From Candidatus Nanopelagicales bacterium (lineage in GTDB: Bacteria > Actinomycetota > Actinomycetes > S36-B12 > GCA-2699445): a DNA stretch of 49,621 nucleotides. The position numbers and the translations under genes are program-made. Numbering within the stretch: the stretch's first letter is position 1; each line of letters begins with the position of its first letter. The notes below the pieces were generated by a model, which was given only the letters and a program-made list of their open reading frames with translations, did not search any database and was not told the DNA's origin. Below, one piece after another: positions 33,337 to 42,752 of the stretch. The stretch lies in assembly GCA_030700225.1 (NCBI GenBank), contig JAUYJT010000064.1, forward strand, positions 1-49,621. Direction: 5' to 3'.

Positions 33337-34965
33337 GTGGACGCTGTCACCAACACACCGAAGCCGGTCAATGAGCCTATCGGGGACTACGAGCCCGGCT
33401 CGGCGCAGCGAGACACACTGCGGTCCCGCCTTGACGAGCTAGCCAGTCAAACTCCGATCGATCTGCCTTCGTTCATCAACGGCGAATGGACCGAGGCCTC
33501 CGGAGAGCCGTTCGACGTAGTCCAGCCTCACGATCACGCGGATGTGCTTGGGGTCGCTCGTGCCGCTCTCCGGGTTGATGTCGACAAGGCGATCTCGAGC
33601 GCCCACGACGCGGCGCCTGGCTGGCGGGACATGTCGTTCGATGACCGCGCTGCGGTGATCTTGAAGGCAGCCGATCTGCTCGCGGGTCCGCGGCGGGCCA
33701 CTCTCAACGCCGCCACCATGCTCGGCCAGTCCAAGACCTGTTATCAGGCTGAGATCGACGCCGCATGCGAGTTGATCGACTTCTGGCGTTTCAACGTGCA
33801 TTTCGCGCGGCAGATCATGGCCGAACAGCCGACGTCCTCGCCCGGCGTCTGGAACCGCTCGGACTACCGCCCGCTGGAGGGATTCGTCTACGCGATCACG
33901 CCGTTCAACTTCACCGCGATCGCCGGCAATCTGCCCACGGCCCCAGCGCTGATGGGAAACACGGTGGTGTGGAAACCCGCTTCCACGCAGCTGTACGCGG
34001 CTCACTTCCTGATGGAGGTCCTGGCCGAGGCCGGATTGCCGCCTGGTGTGATCAACATGGTGACTGGGGCGGGGGCCCCGGTTTCGGATGCCGTGCTTGC
34101 CGATCCCGGCCTGGCGGGCATTCATTTCACCGGCTCTACGGCAGTGTTCCAGTCGCTTTGGCAGACCGTGGGGGAGAACATCTCCAACTACCACGCCTAC
34201 CCGCGGATCGTGGGGGAAACAGGCGGCAAGGACTTCGTACTGGCGCATCCTTCGGCAGATCCTGGCGTGCTGACCACCGCTTTGATCCGGGGCGCGTTCG
34301 AGTACCAGGGACAGAAGTGCTCGGCGGCGTCGCGCGCGTACATCCCCCGCAGCGTGTGGGACCGCATGGGATCGGAGTTCGCAGATCTGGTCGACTCGCT
34401 GCCGATGGGCTCGCCGCTGGACTTCGGGAACTTCCTATCGGCGGTCATCGACGCGAAGTCGTTCGAGTCGCTGAGCCGTTTGCAGGGCCAGGTTCGCAGG
34501 GACGACAAGGTGCGGATCGTGTCAGGAGGTGGGTCAGACGATTCGACTGGTTACTTCGTTCGCCCCACCGTCCTGTTGTGCTCCGACCCGGAACGCGAGT
34601 ACTTCAAGAACGAGTACTTCGGCCCGATCCTGACCGTTCACGTGTTCGACGACAGTGACTACGACCGCGTCGTGACGCAGATGGAGTCTGTGTCCAGTTA
34701 CGCGCTGACCGGCTCGATCATCGCGTCGGACCGGCGGGCGATCGCTGATGCCGCCAGTCGACTCAGGTTCGCTGCCGGAAACTTCTACATCAACGACAAG
34801 CCCACCGGCGCTGTAGTTGGGCAGCAGCCGTTCGGCGGCGCGCGCGCTTCCGGTACGAACGACAAAGCCGGGGCCCCACTGAACCTGCTCCGGTGGGTTA
34901 GCGCTCGATCCATCAAGGAGACGTTCGTGCCGCCCGTGGATTATCGATACCCCCACATGGGCTAG
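33337..34965 (+). CDS. pruA: L-glutamate gamma-semialdehyde (P5C) dehydrogenase
   Basis: A 542-residue aldehyde dehydrogenase oxidising glutamate semialdehyde/P5C to glutamate with NAD, the second step of proline catabolism. The length and the sequences AITPFNFTAIAGNLPTAP, GETGGKDF with general base Glu294, FEYQGQKCSA with nucleophile Cys328, and PFGGARASGTNDKAG are those of the monofunctional PruA class. GTG 33337 has AGGAG five bases upstream; a TTG at 33316 would add seven residues. No proline dehydrogenase gene is in the window. Its product, glutamate, is the substrate of the GDH encoded downstream. Confidence 0.95.
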   Translation: MDAVTNTPKPVNEPIGDYEPGSAQRDTLRSRLDELASQTPIDLPSFINGEWTEASGEPFDVVQPHDHADVLGVARAALRVDVDKAISSAHDAAPGWRDMSFDDRAAVILKAADLLAGPRRATLNAATMLGQSKTCYQAEIDAACELIDFWRFNVHFARQIMAEQPTSSPGVWNRSDYRPLEGFVYAITPFNFTAIAGNLPTAPALMGNTVVWKPASTQLYAAHFLMEVLAEAGLPPGVINMVTGAGAPVSDAVLADPGLAGIHFTGSTAVFQSLWQTVGENISNYHAYPRIVGETGGKDFVLAHPSADPGVLTTALIRGAFEYQGQKCSAASRAYIPRSVWDRMGSEFADLVDSLPMGSPLDFGNFLSAVIDAKSFESLSRLQGQVRRDDKVRIVSGGGSDDSTGYFVRPTVLLCSDPEREYFKNEYFGPILTVHVFDDSDYDRVVTQMESVSSYALTGSIIASDRRAIADAASRLRFAAGNFYINDKPTGAVVGQQPFGGARASGTNDKAGAPLNLLRWVSARSIKETFVPPVDYRYPHMG

Positions 34966-34980
34966 TCGCGCGTCTGGCTC

Positions 34981-35499
34981 TCAGTCGTCTTGGGGAGGCG
35001 GACCGCCCGCCTTCAGCCACTCGGAACCGACTTCGGATTCCTTGCGCAGGTACCGCTGCGTCCAATCAAGCGCGATCGACTCGATCTTCCTGGACAACAG
35101 CGGCACCGACGCCTTGATCATTCCGGTAGTCGTCAGCGAGGTCGAAGCGTCTTCCGCTGTCAATGACAAGCCGCCGTTGAAGGCGATTGGTGCCTTGCCG
35201 AAGTCGGCATGGAATGTCGCCGCTCTTGAACCTTCAGCGTCGGGCGGTCCCCACTTCTGGGTCTCGATCAGTGTGATCGTTTCCCCGACCATGCTCCGCG
35301 CGAACGCCGGGATCTTGGCTGGCAATACGCGGCGGCTCACGATGATCATTCCGTCGCCGTCGGTTTCGACATGGGCGGATACTTCGATCGACCCGCTCCT
35401 GCGGCACTTCAGTTCGATGAACTTCACGTCGCAGAGCATCAAGAAGACGTCTGGGGCGGGGGCGTCATACCGTCGGACGTCGTTGATTTGAGTCGACAC
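34981..35499 (-). CDS. DUF2505 family protein (START-like)
   Basis: A 172-residue protein beginning RRYDAPAPDVFLMLCDVKFIELKC, with a pattern of beta-strands and a long C-terminal helix (SRKIESIALDWTQRYLRKESEVGSEWL). This matches actinobacterial DUF2505, a SRPBCC/START-like fold of unknown function that may bind a hydrophobic ligand. It is convergent with pruA and divergent from the large GDH. The start is GTG. Family recognition is from memory of the pattern. Confidence 0.7.
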   Translation of the reverse strand: MSTQINDVRRYDAPAPDVFLMLCDVKFIELKCRRSGSIEVSAHVETDGDGMIIVSRRVLPAKIPAFARSMVGETITLIETQKWGPPDAEGSRAATFHADFGKAPIAFNGGLSLTAEDASTSLTTTGMIKASVPLLSRKIESIALDWTQRYLRKESEVGSEWLKAGGPPPQDD

Positions 35500-35601
35500 T
35501 TGACCTCCATGAGCTGCTAGGCAACACCATGCCGCAGGTCGCGGACGCGATGGAGCAGGCTTGCCGTGCGCGAACGACGAGCTTCGGGGGATCGGTGCGC
35601 G

Positions 35602-35607
35602 TAAGGT
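35602..35607 (+). promoter_or_regulatory. -10 hexamer of the GDH gene, leaderless start
   Basis: TAAGGT fits TAnnnT and ends seven bases before the ATG at 35615, which has no Shine-Dalgarno sequence. It favours ATG 35615 over an in-frame codon at 35561. Confidence 0.5.
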
Positions 35608-35614
35608 GCCGAAT

Positions 35615-38600
35615 ATGGTTGCGGACTGGGACGTGGCCGAGGCCCGAGCTCGCGACGACGTGATGGATGAGGCGCTTGCCGCCGCTGACGCGGTTCACCT
35701 GGAAACCGTCCCCGACCTGGCCGACTTCCTGCGCGTCTACTTCCGGGGCGTGGCGGTAGAGGATCTAGCGCGCGTTGACACCCTGGACCTGCTAGGGATG
35801 GCGCTGTCACATCGCCGTGCCGCGGAGCGCAGGCATCCAGGGGAGACGATCGTCTCGGTGTTCACCCCGACGGTTGAGGAGCACGGCTGGTCGAACGGCC
35901 ACACAGTCGTCGAAGTCGTCACCGATGACATGCCGTTCCTGGTTGATTCGGTGTCCGCTGGATTGTCGCGCGCGCAGTGCCTGATCCACATGGTGATCCA
36001 CCCGGTAGTGACCGCGACCCGGGACAGCGACGGACTGTTGCTGCGGGTCGAGGCGTCCAACGGCAGGCCAGTGCTGGATCAGCCAGACGCTGGGATCGAG
36101 TCGTGGATCCATTTCGACATCGATCGTGAGTCCGACCCCAAGGAACTCGAGCAGCTCAGGGCCCACTTGCTGAGCGTGCTGCGAGATGTCCGCGTGGCTG
36201 TGGAGGACTGGCCTGACATGAAGATGGTCGCTGAGACGATCACCGAGAATCTCACCACGCGGCCAGTCCCGGGGTTGGACGCTGGGCTCCAGTCCGAGAA
36301 CGTGGAGTTCTTGCGCTGGCTCATGCGTGAGCACTTCACTTTCCTGGGGTACCGCGAGTATGACTTGGTTGCCAGCCGCGAGGGTCTAGGCATCCGCGCC
36401 CATCCCGGCACTGGACTGGGCATCTTGCGCGACAGCGAGCGGGGCAAGGGCGCGTTCAGGTTGCTGCCAGAGGAGCTTCAGCGACGGGCACTTGGCCTGG
36501 GACCCCTGATCCTGACCAAGGCCAACAGCCGCTCGACCGTCCACCGGTCCGCGTATCTGGACTACGTGGGTGTGATGCGTTATGACGAAGCCGGCGAGGT
36601 GATCGGCGAGCACAGGTTCCTTGGCCTCTACACAGCCGCGGCCTACAACCAGTCGATCCGGCGTATCCCGGTGCTTCGGGAGAAACTGCGCCAAGTCCTG
36701 GCTAACAGCGGTTTCACCAGGGAGTCCCACACCGGCAAGGACTTGATGCAGTTCCTTGAGACATACCCAAGGGACGAGTTGTTCCAGGCTGACGCGGACG
36801 AGTTGCTGAGGACCGCGATGGCTGTTCTCCGCATGCAGGAACGCCATCAGACCAGAGTCTTCGTGCGGCGCGATCCTTACGGCCGGTTCGCGTCATGCCT
36901 GGTGTACTTGCCCCGCGACAGGTACACCACGACGGTGCGTCTGCGCATGGAGTCGATTCTTCGGACAGCGTTCAACGCCGAGTCAGTGGACTACCGGACC
37001 CGCCTCAGCGAGAGTGTCCTGGCCAGGCTGCACTTCGTTGCCCGGGTCCGACCCGGCGACACGCTGCCCGATCCTGACGTTGAGGAGCTCCAGCAGGATC
37101 TCGCGGCGGCCGCGCGGCTTTGGGATGACGAGTTCGCGGACGCGGTGTTGGAGGGTGTCGGCGAGGAGGAGTCCACACGCCTCGCCCGCAAGTTCTTGCC
37201 CGCGATCCCTGAGGCATACAAGGAAGCTTTCCCGGCACGGACTGCGGCAGCCGATATCCGTCACTTGGACACGCTCGAAGAGGGTGCCACGGAGCTCAAC
37301 CTCTACAGGCCCTACGGAAGTCCGATCCGCCAGCGGCGGCTCAAGATCTACCGCTCGGGAGAGGCCGTGTCGCTGTCCCGGATACTGCCGGTTCTCAGAG
37401 ACATGGGCGTTGACGTCACAGATGAGCGGCCTTTCCGGCTAGTGGATGACCAGGGACGGGCGTTTCGGATCTATGACCTTGGGCTGGTCTTCGACACCGA
37501 CGACGTTCCCAAGTCGGATTCGATCAAGGAGCGCTTTGAGGAAGCGTTCGTGCAGACCTGGCGAGGCCGCGCGGAAGTGGATGGTCTGAACGCTCTGGTC
37601 GTGGCCGCCGGGCTGACCTGGCGCGAAGTCGCGCTTGTGCGGGCGCTCACTAGGTACGCCAGGCAGGCTCCACTGCCATTCAGCCGCGAGTACGTCGAGC
37701 GGGTGCTGCTGGGACACATCGACATCGTTCGCAAACTTGTGAAGTTGTTCCACGCCAGGTTCCGCCCAGGAGATCAAGATCCGGTGGTTCGGGACGCCCG
37801 CGAAGGGCACATGCGAGCGGAGCTCAACGCCGCGCTGGACGCTATCGCGAGCCTGGACGTCGACCGGATTCTCAGGTTCTTGTTGACGTTGATCACGTCC
37901 TGCGTGCGGACCAGCTACTACCAAGTCGCCGAGGAGGGCGTTCCGCTGCGCATCTCATTCAAGTTCCAGCCCAAGCTGATACGTGAGCTGCCGGAGCCCA
38001 GGCCGGACCGCGAGATTTGGGTCTATGCGCCAGACGTCGAGGGGGTCCACCTGCGGTTCGGTGCGGTCGCTCGCGGGGGGATCCGCTGGAGCGACCGTCC
38101 GGAGGATTTCCGCACCGAGATCCTGGGGCTAGTAAAGGCCCAAGAAGTCAAGAACGCCGTTATCGTGCCGTGCGGAGCCAAGGGCGGCTTCTACGCTAAG
38201 GGGCTTCCGGACGCCGCCACCGATAGAGAAGCGTGGCAGGCAGGAGGTCGCGACGCCTACAGAAGGTTCATCTGCGGACTGCTGGATCTGACCGACAACC
38301 GCGAGCGCGGAGTGACCATCCCACCTGACAACGTCGTGCGGTACGACGGAGATGATCCGTACCTAGTGGTGGCCGCCGACAAGGGGACCGCGAAGTTCTC
38401 CGATCTGGCCAACGAAGTATCCGCGCAGTACGACTTCTGGCTCGGCGACGCGTTCGCGTCGGGAGGATCGGCGGGCTTCGACCACAAGGCCATGGGGATC
38501 ACCGCCAAGGGCGCCTGGGAGTCAGTCAAGCGCCACTTCCGTGAGATTGGCCTCGATACCTTGTCGAAGGACTTCACATGCGCCGGCATCGGTGACATGA

Positions 38601-40480
38601 GCGGCGACGTCTTCGGCAACGGAATGCTGCTCAGTGACCACATCAGGCTGGTGGCGGCGTTCGATCACCGCCACGTGTTCTTGGACCCTGACCCCGATCC
38701 GCTGACGTCGCTGGCTGAACGCCGGAGGCTTTTCGACCTGCCTCGCTCGTCGTGGGCTGACTACGACAAGTCGTTGCTCTCCGAAGGCGGCGGAGTGTGT
38801 TCGCGGTCGGCCAAGTCCGTGAAGGTCGGCCCGGAGGTGCGCGCGGCCCTGGGACTTGCCGATGACGTCACCAAGCTCACGCCGAGTCAGGCCGTCCGCG
38901 CGATCCTGAGTGCGAACGTTGATCTGCTCTGGAACGGCGGCATAGGCACCTACGTGAAGTCTTCTCAGGAATCCAATGCGGATGTGGGGGACAAGGCCAA
39001 TGACCTAGTGCGCATCGACGGGCGGGACCTTCGTTGCCGTGTGATCGGAGAAGGGGGAAACCTGGGGTTGACACAGAGGGGAAGGATCGAGGCCGCCCGG
39101 GCAGGAGTTCACCTGAACACCGACGCCGTCGACAACTCCGCTGGTGTGGATACCTCAGACCACGAGGTCAACATCAAGATCCTGTTGGACGGAGTCGTCA
39201 GAGATGGCGATCTGACGAACAAGCAACGCGACCATCTGCTCAAGAAGCTGACCGGGGATGTCGCGGAGCGCGTCCTGTTGACCAACTACGAGCAGAACCG
39301 CGTCCTTGGCAGTGCTCGCGCCCACGCCAGTGCCATGGTCAATGTGCACGCCCGAATGATGTCGGACCTGGTTGCCAGCGGAGAGCTCGACCGTGAACTG
39401 GAGTTCCTGCCAAGTGACGAGGAACTCGCGGAGCGGATGGCGACCGGAAGAGGGCTCTTGTCGCCCGAGCTGAGCGTGCTGCTGGCCTACGCGCGCCTGT
39501 CGCTGCGAGCCGCGTTGGCGGACAGTGACATGTCATCAGACTCACGCCTTGGGCTCGCCATTGAGCGCTACTTCCCCCATGAGTTGGTGAAGCGGTTCGG
39601 AAGCAAACTCAAGTCCCATCCACTCGCTGCCCAGATCGTGAACGCGCAAATCGTGAACGAAATGGTGAACAGGGGCGGGATCTCGTTCGCCACGCGCCTC
39701 GCCGAGGAGACTTCCGCCTCCCCGCTTGAGGTCGTCCGAGGGTTCGCGTTCTCGCGGTCGGTGTTCGACCTGCCGCAGGTCTGGGGCCGTATTCAGGCCC
39801 TGGACGACAAGGTCCCGGCGGATATCCAGGACGGAATGTTCTTAGAAGCTCGTCGGCTGCTGGATCGGGGGACGAGGTGGTGGGTGCAGTCAAGGGGATC
39901 CAGTGCGGACCTTGATAGCGAGCTGTGCCGCTGCGAATCGCCCATGGCGCGGCTGATCGAGCGGCTGCCCGAACTGTTGCGAGGGGTGGAGAAGGACCGC
40001 TTCGATTCGCAGGCGGCGGATCTGGTGGAACGGGGTGTCCCGGAGGACCTGGCGAGGGACGTGGCCGGGCTGCTGGATCGTTTCCCACTGCTGGACGTGA
40101 TTCAGATCGCGGCCCGCACAGGCGAGACGCCCGATGACGTCGCTACCGTGTACTTCTGCGTCAGCGAGCGTTACGGCATGGATGAGTTCCTGACATGGAT
40201 TTCGGACTTGCCCCGTGAGGGGCGCTGGCAGGCTCTGGCCCGGCTGGCTTTGCGCAGTGATCTGTACCAGGCCATCGCGGCGGTCACGACGCAGATAGTC
40301 CGCGCCACGAGCGGCTCTGAGATGGACCGCCTGGACCAGTGGGAGTCTGAGAACAGGGCGGAGGTAGCTCGCGTTCGCGAGACTCTGGCGGAGATCTCCC
40401 AGGTTGATCCGCAGAGCTTGGCTACCTTGTCGGTCGCGCTGCGGGCGGTACGGACTCTGGTCGTCCAGGCCAAGTCCTGA
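35615..40480 (+). CDS. NAD-dependent glutamate dehydrogenase, large 180-kDa class
   Basis: A 1621-residue enzyme that deaminates L-glutamate to 2-oxoglutarate and ammonium with NAD. Length and architecture match the GDH-180 (L-GDH) class of Streptomyces and mycobacteria: a long N-terminal regulatory part with ACT-like segments (TVVEVVTDDMPFLVDSV), a central catalytic domain (GGIRWSDRPEDFRTEILGL, PCGAKGGFYAKG with the catalytic Lys, GIGDMSGDVFGNGMLLS, LWNGGIGTYVKSS), and a long helical C-terminus. Together with pruA it completes proline-to-2-oxoglutarate catabolism. Allosteric or kinase (GarA-type) control is known in relatives but not visible here. Confidence 0.95.
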   Translation: MVADWDVAEARARDDVMDEALAAADAVHLETVPDLADFLRVYFRGVAVEDLARVDTLDLLGMALSHRRAAERRHPGETIVSVFTPTVEEHGWSNGHTVVEVVTDDMPFLVDSVSAGLSRAQCLIHMVIHPVVTATRDSDGLLLRVEASNGRPVLDQPDAGIESWIHFDIDRESDPKELEQLRAHLLSVLRDVRVAVEDWPDMKMVAETITENLTTRPVPGLDAGLQSENVEFLRWLMREHFTFLGYREYDLVASREGLGIRAHPGTGLGILRDSERGKGAFRLLPEELQRRALGLGPLILTKANSRSTVHRSAYLDYVGVMRYDEAGEVIGEHRFLGLYTAAAYNQSIRRIPVLREKLRQVLANSGFTRESHTGKDLMQFLETYPRDELFQADADELLRTAMAVLRMQERHQTRVFVRRDPYGRFASCLVYLPRDRYTTTVRLRMESILRTAFNAESVDYRTRLSESVLARLHFVARVRPGDTLPDPDVEELQQDLAAAARLWDDEFADAVLEGVGEEESTRLARKFLPAIPEAYKEAFPARTAAADIRHLDTLEEGATELNLYRPYGSPIRQRRLKIYRSGEAVSLSRILPVLRDMGVDVTDERPFRLVDDQGRAFRIYDLGLVFDTDDVPKSDSIKERFEEAFVQTWRGRAEVDGLNALVVAAGLTWREVALVRALTRYARQAPLPFSREYVERVLLGHIDIVRKLVKLFHARFRPGDQDPVVRDAREGHMRAELNAALDAIASLDVDRILRFLLTLITSCVRTSYYQVAEEGVPLRISFKFQPKLIRELPEPRPDREIWVYAPDVEGVHLRFGAVARGGIRWSDRPEDFRTEILGLVKAQEVKNAVIVPCGAKGGFYAKGLPDAATDREAWQAGGRDAYRRFICGLLDLTDNRERGVTIPPDNVVRYDGDDPYLVVAADKGTAKFSDLANEVSAQYDFWLGDAFASGGSAGFDHKAMGITAKGAWESVKRHFREIGLDTLSKDFTCAGIGDMSGDVFGNGMLLSDHIRLVAAFDHRHVFLDPDPDPLTSLAERRRLFDLPRSSWADYDKSLLSEGGGVCSRSAKSVKVGPEVRAALGLADDVTKLTPSQAVRAILSANVDLLWNGGIGTYVKSSQESNADVGDKANDLVRIDGRDLRCRVIGEGGNLGLTQRGRIEAARAGVHLNTDAVDNSAGVDTSDHEVNIKILLDGVVRDGDLTNKQRDHLLKKLTGDVAERVLLTNYEQNRVLGSARAHASAMVNVHARMMSDLVASGELDRELEFLPSDEELAERMATGRGLLSPELSVLLAYARLSLRAALADSDMSSDSRLGLAIERYFPHELVKRFGSKLKSHPLAAQIVNAQIVNEMVNRGGISFATRLAEETSASPLEVVRGFAFSRSVFDLPQVWGRIQALDDKVPADIQDGMFLEARRLLDRGTRWWVQSRGSSADLDSELCRCESPMARLIERLPELLRGVEKDRFDSQAADLVERGVPEDLARDVAGLLDRFPLLDVIQIAARTGETPDDVATVYFCVSERYGMDEFLTWISDLPREGRWQALARLALRSDLYQAIAAVTTQIVRATSGSEMDRLDQWESENRAEVARVRETLAEISQVDPQSLATLSVALRAVRTLVVQAKS

Positions 40481-40487
40481 CTTGGCG

Positions 40488-40493
40488 TACGCT
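40488..40493 (+). promoter_or_regulatory. -10 hexamer of prfB, leaderless start
   Basis: TACGCT fits TAnnnT and ends eight bases before GTG 40502. No Shine-Dalgarno sequence is present. The hexamer starts eight bases after the GDH stop. Confidence 0.45.
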
Positions 40494-40501
40494 GATTCGT
40501 T

Positions 40502-41611
40502 GTGGCGGATAGTGATCAGGTGCAGGTTCTGGCTGACCTGGACTCGACCCTGGCCAGCATCGAAGCGGTCATCGATATTGAGGCGGCGCGAGTCGAGATC
40601 GCGCGTCTTGAGCGTCAGGCGGCTGATCCGGGCCTGTGGAGCGACCAGGCCAACGCTCAGCGGGTGACCTCCCGGCTCGCGGCGGTGAAGCAGGATGTGC
40701 GGCGGGTCGAGTCCGTTCGCGCCAAGCTGGATGACGCTGCCGTTCTGTTCGAACTCGCCGAGGCGGAGTCGGATTTGGATGCCGGGCACGAGGCGCAGCG
40801 GGAGCTCGAAGAAGCGCGCGCGGAGATCGCCGCGCTGGAAGTGCGGACTCTACTGTCGGGCGAGTACGACAAGCGCGGGGCGCTGGTCCACATACATTCC
40901 GGAGCCGGGGGAGTGGATGCCGCTGATTGGGCCGCGATGCTGCTGCGGATGTTCACCAGGTATTGCGAGCGGCACGGATGGGCATACGAGGTATACGACA
41001 TCTCCTACGCCGAGGAGGCTGGGATCAAGTCGGCGACCTTCCAGGTCGACGCGCCTTTCGCGTACGGGACGTTGAGTGTGGAGCAGGGAACTCACCGGCT
41101 GGTGCGGATTTCGCCGTTCGACAACCAAGGACGAAGGCAGACGTCATTCGCGCGGGTGGAAGTGCTCCCCGTGACGGATCAGACCGACCACATTGAGATC
41201 CCGGACAGCGAGGTCAGGGTGGACGTGTTCCGGTCATCCGGGCCGGGTGGGCAGAGTGTGAACACCACCGATTCGGCGGTGCGCTTGACCCACGTCCCGA
41301 GCGGGATCGTCGTGTCATGCCAGAACGAGAAGTCGCAGATCCAGAACCGCGCGGCCGCGATGCGGGTCTTGCAGTCTCGGTTGCTGGAGCTTCAGCGCCA
41401 GCAGGAGAAGGCTGCGATGGACGCCCTGAAGGGGGACGCGAGTGGTTCTTGGGGCGACCAGATGCGTTCATACGTGCTCCACCCGTACCAGATGGTCAAG
41501 GATCTGCGCACGGGCGCCGAGACGGGCAATACGTCCGCGGTTCTCGATGGCGACCTGGACATGTTCATCGAGGCCGGGATCCGGTGGCGCATCACGGGGC
41601 AGCAGGCCTGA
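40502..41611 (+). CDS. prfB: peptide chain release factor 2
   Basis: A 369-residue class I release factor reading UGA and UAA. The tripeptide SPF (204-206) gives stop-codon specificity and GGQ (249-251) triggers peptidyl-tRNA hydrolysis. The N-terminal coiled coil and the [13 protein letters not shown] domain are present. The gene is one uninterrupted frame from GTG, so there is no programmed +1 frameshift at an early UGA as in E. coli; this is usual for actinobacteria. It precedes ftsE as in most actinobacterial genomes and ends in a strong hairpin. Confidence 0.96.
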   Translation: MADSDQVQVLADLDSTLASIEAVIDIEAARVEIARLERQAADPGLWSDQANAQRVTSRLAAVKQDVRRVESVRAKLDDAAVLFELAEAESDLDAGHEAQRELEEARAEIAALEVRTLLSGEYDKRGALVHIHSGAGGVDAADWAAMLLRMFTRYCERHGWAYEVYDISYAEEAGIKSATFQVDAPFAYGTLSVEQGTHRLVRISPFDNQGRRQTSFARVEVLPVTDQTDHIEIPDSEVRVDVFRSSGPGGQSVNTTDSAVRLTHVPSGIVVSCQNEKSQIQNRAAAMRVLQSRLLELQRQQEKAAMDALKGDASGSWGDQMRSYVLHPYQMVKDLRTGAETGNTSAVLDGDLDMFIEAGIRWRITGQQA

Positions 41612-41624
41612 TCGTAAGAATTGC

Positions 41625-41659
41625 GAAGGCCCCGGGATGGGGGGAATCCCGGGGCCTTC
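41625..41659 (+). terminator. hairpin terminator after prfB
   Basis: GAAGGCCCCGGGAT (41625-41638) pairs perfectly with 41646-41659 to give a 14-bp stem with a 7-base G-rich loop, 13 bases after the prfB stop. No T-run follows. A smaller 7-bp hairpin (41675-41694, GCACCGT/ACGGTGC) lies just beyond. Confidence 0.85.
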
Positions 41660-41812
41660 CACCTGGAGGGTGTTGCACCGTGGGGGTACGGTGCTGGCTC
41701 TGTCGGAAGTTGGGGGGATATCCGATGAGCCTTTTCTGTGAGTCCATAATGACGTTTAGCAACGTGACGCGCATCACCCGGTCATAACGATTTGGTAACG
41801 AAAGGCTGCGGG

Positions 41813-41821
41813 TTATCCACA
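41813..41821 (+). promoter_or_regulatory. single consensus DnaA box
   Basis: TTATCCACA is a perfect match to the bacterial DnaA box, in the intergenic region upstream of ftsE. Only one copy is present, so this is not an origin. It could be a DnaA-titration or DnaA-regulated site linking ftsEX expression to replication, or a chance match. Confidence 0.45.
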
Positions 41822-41889
41822 GGGCGCGGTTCGGATCTAGTCCGCGGCCCCCTCAGTGCCCGGACCGGCCGGTGGGTGGCGATGCGCTT

Positions 41890-41925
41890 CAGACCGCCGA
41901 GCCAGACCGCCGAGCCAGACCGCCG
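41890..41925 (+). repeat. 13-bp direct repeats upstream of ftsE
   Basis: cagaccgccgagc is repeated twice exactly (41890-41902, 41903-41915), with a third partial copy. It lies between the DnaA box and the ftsE promoter candidate. Confidence 0.75.
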
Positions 41926-41968
41926 CGGATTCAAGTTTGGGAACATTCGCGGGTAATCCTTCCTGGAT

Positions 41969-41997
41969 GCCCGCGCTTGTACATAGACTGCGCGGGC
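41969..41997 (+). promoter_or_regulatory. ftsE promoter candidate framed by an inverted repeat
   Basis: TAGACT (41984-41989) is a -10 candidate about 60 bases before ftsE. It is framed by a perfect 8-bp inverted repeat, GCCCGCGC (41969-41976) and GCGCGGGC (41990-41997). A protein binding the repeat would block RNA polymerase. No clear -35 is seen. Confidence 0.4.
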
Positions 41998-42048
41998 CGG
42001 GGGGCCATGTGGGATCGGAAGAAGGCTGCAGATGCGTGAGGCAGGGCG

Positions 42049-42738
42049 TTGATCCGCTTCGAGAACGTCACCAAGCTGTACAAGTCCCAGCAGACCCCCG
42101 CGCTGCGGGGAGTCAGCGTCGACATTGAGAAGGGTGAGTTCGTCTTTCTCGTCGGACCGTCTGGCTCGGGCAAGTCGACGTTTCTGCGATTGTGCTTGAA
42201 GGAAGACGATCCGACTTCGGGAACCGTCTGGGTGGCGGGCAAGGATGTGGGCAAGCTTCCTTCCTGGCGCGTTCCACACCTGAGGCGGCAGATCGGCACG
42301 GTGTTTCAGGACTTCCGCCTACTCCCCAACAAGACCGTCGAGGAAAATGTCGCCTTCGCCCTGGAGGTCATAGGCAAGCCCCGCACTGCCATCCGTCAGG
42401 TGGTGCCGGAAGTTCTCGAACTCGTGGGCTTGGACGGCAAGGAACGCCGCTTCCCGCACGAACTTTCCGGTGGCGAGCAGCAGCGCGTTGCGATCGCGAG
42501 GGCTTTCGTCAACCGACCCGCGATTGTTATCGCCGACGAGCCAACCGGGAACCTCGACCCAACGACTTCCATCGGAATCATGAAGCTGCTCGACCGCATC
42601 AACCGAACGGGCACCACAGTTGTCATGGCCACGCATGACTCCCAGATCGTGGACCAGGTTCGCAAGCGCGTCATCGAGCTGGAAGACGGCGCGGTTATCC
42701 GTGACCAGGCTCGCGGCGTCTACGGGCACACCCACTAG
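42049..42738 (+). CDS. ftsE: cell division ATP-binding protein FtsE
   Basis: A 229-residue ABC ATPase that with FtsX controls peptidoglycan hydrolases at the division site. Walker A is GPSGSGKS (36-43), the signature is LSGGEQQR (139-146), and Walker B is [10 protein letters not shown] (161-170). The start is TTG: the conserved N-terminus [11 protein letters not shown] begins exactly there and no in-frame ATG or GTG fits, so a TTG start is well supported. ftsX follows after 14 bases. The order prfB-ftsE-ftsX-hydrolase-smpB is typical of Actinomycetota. Confidence 0.95.
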   Translation: MIRFENVTKLYKSQQTPALRGVSVDIEKGEFVFLVGPSGSGKSTFLRLCLKEDDPTSGTVWVAGKDVGKLPSWRVPHLRRQIGTVFQDFRLLPNKTVEENVAFALEVIGKPRTAIRQVVPEVLELVGLDGKERRFPHELSGGEQQRVAIARAFVNRPAIVIADEPTGNLDPTTSIGIMKLLDRINRTGTTVVMATHDSQIVDQVRKRVIELEDGAVIRDQARGVYGHTH

Positions 42739-42752
42739 CCAGGAGGATCGCG

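Noticed and set aside
40502-41611. Programmed frameshift in prfB
   Set aside because: The frame is continuous from the start codon to the GGQ domain, with no early in-frame UGA.
41813-41821. DnaA box as evidence of a replication origin
   Set aside because: Only one box, no AT-rich region, and none of dnaA, dnaN, gyrB or parA nearby.
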